Shown here: in pieces, positions 61,461 to 64,000 of the stretch
Layout of the letters: each line of letters starts with the position of its first letter
Numbering within the stretch: position 1 is the stretch's first letter
Source of the DNA: Bacteroidota bacterium
GTDB lineage: Bacteria > Bacteroidota > Bacteroidia > Chitinophagales > Chitinophagaceae
Assembly (NCBI GenBank): GCA_016866355.1
Contig: VGMN01000002.1
Span: forward strand, 1-64,000
Direction of reading: 5' to 3'
Length of the DNA stretch: 64,000 bases
Translations under genes and position numbers: made by a program
The notes under the pieces: model-generated
The model's input: the letters and a program-made list of their open reading frames with translations, nothing else
Databases searched by the model: none
Told to the model about the DNA's origin: nothing

Positions 61461-62189
61461 ATGATTACAAAATCAGTAGTTAAAGATATTCAAAGTTTAG
61501 CCGCTAAAAAATACAGGGATCAGTCAGGTTTGTTTCTTGCTGAGGGGCCAAAGGTGGTGGGCGAGTTATTGCGTGATTGTCCCCATGCTATTAAAAAAAT
61601 ATATGCACTTGAAACTTGGATACAGCAACAAAAGAAAATAGATCCTGCCATTCAGCTTACGAGTGTAACTACAGCTGATTTAGTGCGTCTTTCTCAATTG
61701 ACCACTCCGCATGAGGTGGTTGCCGTGGTTGCCCAGTTGCCGCAACAAAAATTGGGAGTGGACAATGGGTTAATTGTTGTCTGTTGCGGAATACAAGATC
61801 CAGGAAATTTTGGTACCATATTACGCACTGCGGATTGGTTTGGTGTGAGCCAAGTTGTTTGCAGTATTGACACGGTAGATGTTTATAATCCTAAAGTGGT
61901 ACAGGCTACTATGGGAAGTGTTGCAAGACTTGCTGTGCACTACATGGATTTAGAACCCTGGTTGAAAGAGCAGCAACTGCCCATTTATGGAGCCGTTTTG
62001 AATGGTAAGCCCTTGTATGAAATTGCCCGATCACAGCAAGGGATACTACTAATAGGAAATGAGGCAAAAGGGGTGCCTGCCGCTCTGCTTACCAATCAGG
62101 TTGTGGGTATTACCATCCCTCGAGTAGGAGGTGCGGAGTCTTTAAACGCAGCAGTGGCAACTGGCATTTTACTTTCTTGGCTTAGTTAA
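61461..62189 (+). CDS. TrmH/SpoU-family RNA 2'-O-methyltransferase
   Basis: A 242-residue SPOUT methyltransferase for rRNA or tRNA ribose. The N-terminal substrate-binding domain covers about 1-85 ('KYRDQSGLFLAEGPKVVGELL'). The knotted domain has motif 1 'GIQDPGNFGTILRTADWFGV', motif 2 'GILLIGNEAKGVP' and motif 3 'IPRVGGAESLNAAVA'. The target nucleotide is unknown. Head-to-head with tamL. Its last eight bases overlap the end of the ABC permease gene on the other strand. Confidence 0.94.
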   Translation: MITKSVVKDIQSLAAKKYRDQSGLFLAEGPKVVGELLRDCPHAIKKIYALETWIQQQKKIDPAIQLTSVTTADLVRLSQLTTPHEVVAVVAQLPQQKLGVDNGLIVVCCGIQDPGNFGTILRTADWFGVSQVVCSIDTVDVYNPKVVQATMGSVARLAVHYMDLEPWLKEQQLPIYGAVLNGKPLYEIARSQQGILLIGNEAKGVPAALLTNQVVGITIPRVGGAESLNAAVATGILLSWLS

Positions 62190-63417
62190 AACGAATAGCA
62201 CGTAAGGGACTAATTTTTTTAACCAGTAGCGTTGGCAGCAATAATACGAATGCGCTAATTATAAAGGTGCCTCCCATTACGCTTATTACATGTAAGGGAA
62301 CCACTTCTACAGCTACTGTATCAATGTAATAGGCAGATTGGTCTAGCCGAATAAAGGAAGTGGTATTTTGCAGCCATAAAATTCCTAAAGCAATAAAAGT
62401 ACCTGTGGCAATTCCACCCAGTGTTAATAGCAAGCCAAATCGTATAAAAATTTGTTGAATTAATAGATCGGTTGATCCCATGGCTTTGAGAATGCCAATC
62501 ATGGGGATACGCTCTAACACCAAAACCAGTAAACAAGTAAGTAGATTAACCAGTGCCACAATAGTCATAAATGACAGTAGCACATTTCTTGTTACCACTT
62601 GCATATTGAGCCAATCAAAAAGTTGTGGCGCTAGTTCTCTGGTAGTAAGCACATCCCAGGTGGGAGGGAGCGTCTCAGATTCAAAAAATTGATTGGCTAT
62701 TTGAATTGCCTGGGAAGGATCTTTTAAAAAAATTTCATATCCGCCAATTTGGTTGCTTTCCCAGCCTGTCAGCGGTGCAACCAATCTTAAATCAGCAACT
62801 GCAAAAAGTCTATCATATTCCTCGATACCAGTTTGATATAGACCTGCTATGACCACCTTTCGTGCACGGGGTGCTTGTCCAGCTTGTGTAAAATATAACA
62901 CTACCGAGTCGCCTGCTTGAATGTGAAGACGATTAGCGTGATAGGTGGAAAGCAATATTTCTCTAGAAAATGTATCCCGTTGAAGTTTGGGTAGCGTTCC
63001 TTTTTTTAAAAATTGTTGGTATGAATGCCAGTGTGAACCTGAATCAATTCCTTTTATCAGCACACCCTCCAACGATGATTGGGTTTTAACTAATGCATAC
63101 TGATTTACAAAGGGATGTATTGATCTAACCTGTGGTTCTTTCTTTATTTTTTCTTCTAACGCCGCATTTCTACGTAGCGGAATTTCTCGTACCCCCACTG
63201 CTTTGTCTGCTTGCTTTTCTTGTATGCGAATATGACCCCAGAACCCAACAATTTTATTTTCAATCGCTTGCTGAAAACCAGTAGCCAGTGCCATAGTGAT
63301 AATCATGATTGCCACACTCAAGACAGTGGCTATAAATGAGAGACGAAGTATAAACCGGGAAAAACTTTTCTGTTTACTTCGTGCAATTCTGTTGGCTATA
63401 AATCGTGCTATTTTCAT
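62182..63417 (-). CDS. ABC transporter permease, LolC/LolE-like (FtsX family)
   Basis: A 411-residue inner-membrane permease with one N-terminal TM helix (about 27-48), a large periplasmic domain (about 50-270) and three C-terminal TM helices (about 283-305, 325-350, 378-402): the MacB/FtsX layout. The N-terminal 'FIANRIARSKQKSFSRFILRLSFIATVLSVAIMI' and 'VLERIPMIGILKAMGSTD' match LolC/LolE, which extract lipoproteins from the inner membrane. No ATPase gene is adjacent, so LolD must be elsewhere. Its start is ten bases from the divergent T9SS plug-domain gene. Confidence 0.88.
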   Translation of the reverse strand: MKIARFIANRIARSKQKSFSRFILRLSFIATVLSVAIMIITMALATGFQQAIENKIVGFWGHIRIQEKQADKAVGVREIPLRRNAALEEKIKKEPQVRSIHPFVNQYALVKTQSSLEGVLIKGIDSGSHWHSYQQFLKKGTLPKLQRDTFSREILLSTYHANRLHIQAGDSVVLYFTQAGQAPRARKVVIAGLYQTGIEEYDRLFAVADLRLVAPLTGWESNQIGGYEIFLKDPSQAIQIANQFFESETLPPTWDVLTTRELAPQLFDWLNMQVVTRNVLLSFMTIVALVNLLTCLLVLVLERIPMIGILKAMGSTDLLIQQIFIRFGLLLTLGGIATGTFIALGILWLQNTTSFIRLDQSAYYIDTVAVEVVPLHVISVMGGTFIISAFVLLLPTLLVKKISPLRAIRFN

Positions 63418-63427
63418 ACTTTGCCCT

Positions 63428-64000
63428 ATGCGGCAGCTCGAATTTACAATCTTCCCTCTTATTTTTTGCCTGACTTTTTGTGTCCCGGCAAATGCACAAC
63501 ACCCTGATCACGTATATAGTCGGTCCATTCAAACTATAAAACTGAATAAAGCGGGTGATCCACTTTCTTATCCATTGTTGGTTCTTGGCGAACGGGAGCA
63601 ATTAGAGTTGCAGTTTGACGATTTGGATGCAGTTATAAAAAACTACTATTACACATTTCAACTTTGTAATGCAGATTGGACACCAGCCAGTTTGCAACCA
63701 TTTGATTATTTACGAGGTTTTCTCACTAACCGGATTAGAAATTATAGACCCTCCTCACTGACACAAGTTCGTTATACACATTACCAGGCTTTACTTCCTG
63801 AAACGGGTAGTGGTCCCACCCGCGCAGGGAATTATTTATTGAAAGTTTTTTTGAATGATGATACCACGCAGTTGATGTTTACTCGAAGAGTATTGGTTGC
63901 CTCAAAAAAAGTAGCTGTAAATGCACAAGTCAGACAGCCATTCGATGGCCAGCTCTTACGAACACACCAGCAACTTCAAATAGGGGTAACGCCGGTACAG
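63428..64000 (+). CDS. T9SS plug-domain protein (DUF5103 type), partial
   Basis: This gene is not in the ORF track because it runs off the window end. From ATG 63428 the frame stays open for 191 codons. A signal peptide ('MRQLEFTIFPLIFCLTFC', cleaved near 'ANAQ') precedes a domain with 'LELQFDDLDAVIKNYYYTF', 'CNADWTPASL', 'VRYTHYQALLP' and 'GNYLLKVFLND', the pattern of the first T9SS plug domain. Such proteins are thought to seal or gate the T9SS translocon on the periplasmic side. A TACTTTG box (one base short of consensus) ends four bases before the ATG. The C-terminal part lies beyond the window. Confidence 0.85.
   Translation, partial: MRQLEFTIFPLIFCLTFCVPANAQHPDHVYSRSIQTIKLNKAGDPLSYPLLVLGEREQLELQFDDLDAVIKNYYYTFQLCNADWTPASLQPFDYLRGFLTNRIRNYRPSSLTQVRYTHYQALLPETGSGPTRAGNYLLKVFLNDDTTQLMFTRRVLVASKKVAVNAQVRQPFDGQLLRTHQQLQIGVTPVQ

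Noticed and set aside
63374-63601. 75-codon minus-strand ORF at the window end
   Set aside because: It lies antisense to the start of the T9SS plug-domain gene and overlaps the LolC-like gene in another frame.
1-64000. Mobile elements, CRISPR arrays, prophage, toxin-antitoxin or restriction genes
   Set aside because: I looked for transposase or integrase motifs, repeat-spacer patterns and small paired ORFs and saw none.

Overview
The window comes from a Bacteroidota chromosome, most likely class Chitinophagia (Chitinophagaceae-like; inferred from protein flavour, not from a search). Pointers are three SusC/SusD outer-membrane uptake pairs, a type IX secretion (T9SS) cargo with a type B sorting domain, a T9SS plug-type protein, the lipoprotein BamA-family member TamL with TamB, start codons without Shine-Dalgarno sequences, and promoter -7 boxes of the Bacteroidota type TAnnTTTG. 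No insertion sequence, phage, CRISPR array or rRNA is visible. The sequence looks like ordinary chromosome, densely packed, with many tail-to-tail gene pairs separated by 0-5 bases.

Layout. 1-134: tRNA-Met(CAT) and a terminator. 0.3-5.7 kb: uptake locus A (SusC, SusD-like_2, small lipoprotein). 6-9.8 kb: an orphan membrane protein, a gamma-glutamyltransferase and a coupled single-TM protein of unknown function. 10-16.6 kb: locus B (SusC, SusD, SGNH hydrolase, DctA-type carboxylate carrier). 16.8-22.7 kb: locus C, a paralogue of A with a longer third lipoprotein. 22.7-26.4 kb: two DUF1573 proteins around an aminotransferase and a T9SS type B cargo. 26.5-36 kb: fused E1 alpha/beta 2-oxoacid dehydrogenase, YebC, two APC amino-acid permeases, a glutamate/dicarboxylate symporter, DedA and an MFS carrier. 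36-45.2 kb: ABC-F ATPase, then a tight minus-strand run (J-domain protein, ATP-grasp-like protein, class I glutamine amidotransferase, exported amidohydrolase, GCS2 carboxylate-amine ligase, ATP-grasp ligase) with a divergent esterase. 45-54.6 kb: Oar-like TonB receptor, TamB, isoaspartyl peptidase. 54.6-64 kb: FadL/OmpP1-like barrel, lipoprotein, ProS, TruB, TamL, SpoU methyltransferase, LolC-like permease and the start of a T9SS plug-domain protein.

Themes. The cell seems equipped to harvest peptides, amino acids and organic acids: gamma-glutamyltransferase, isoaspartyl peptidase, two APC permeases and two SDF symporters sit beside three SusCD-type importers. The second theme is envelope biogenesis (TamB, TamL, LolC-like permease, T9SS). 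The best candidate for an undescribed system is the amide-ligase cluster at 37.9-45.2 kb. It combines two or three ATP-dependent ligases with a glutaminase-type protein, a periplasmic amidohydrolase and an esterase carrying an EF-hand-like loop. It could make and turn over a small gamma-glutamyl or other amide-linked metabolite; no product can be named from sequence alone.

Several genes have a perfect TAnnTTTG box only 3-5 bases before the start codon, so their messages are probably leaderless or nearly so. This was used to choose some non-ATG starts.
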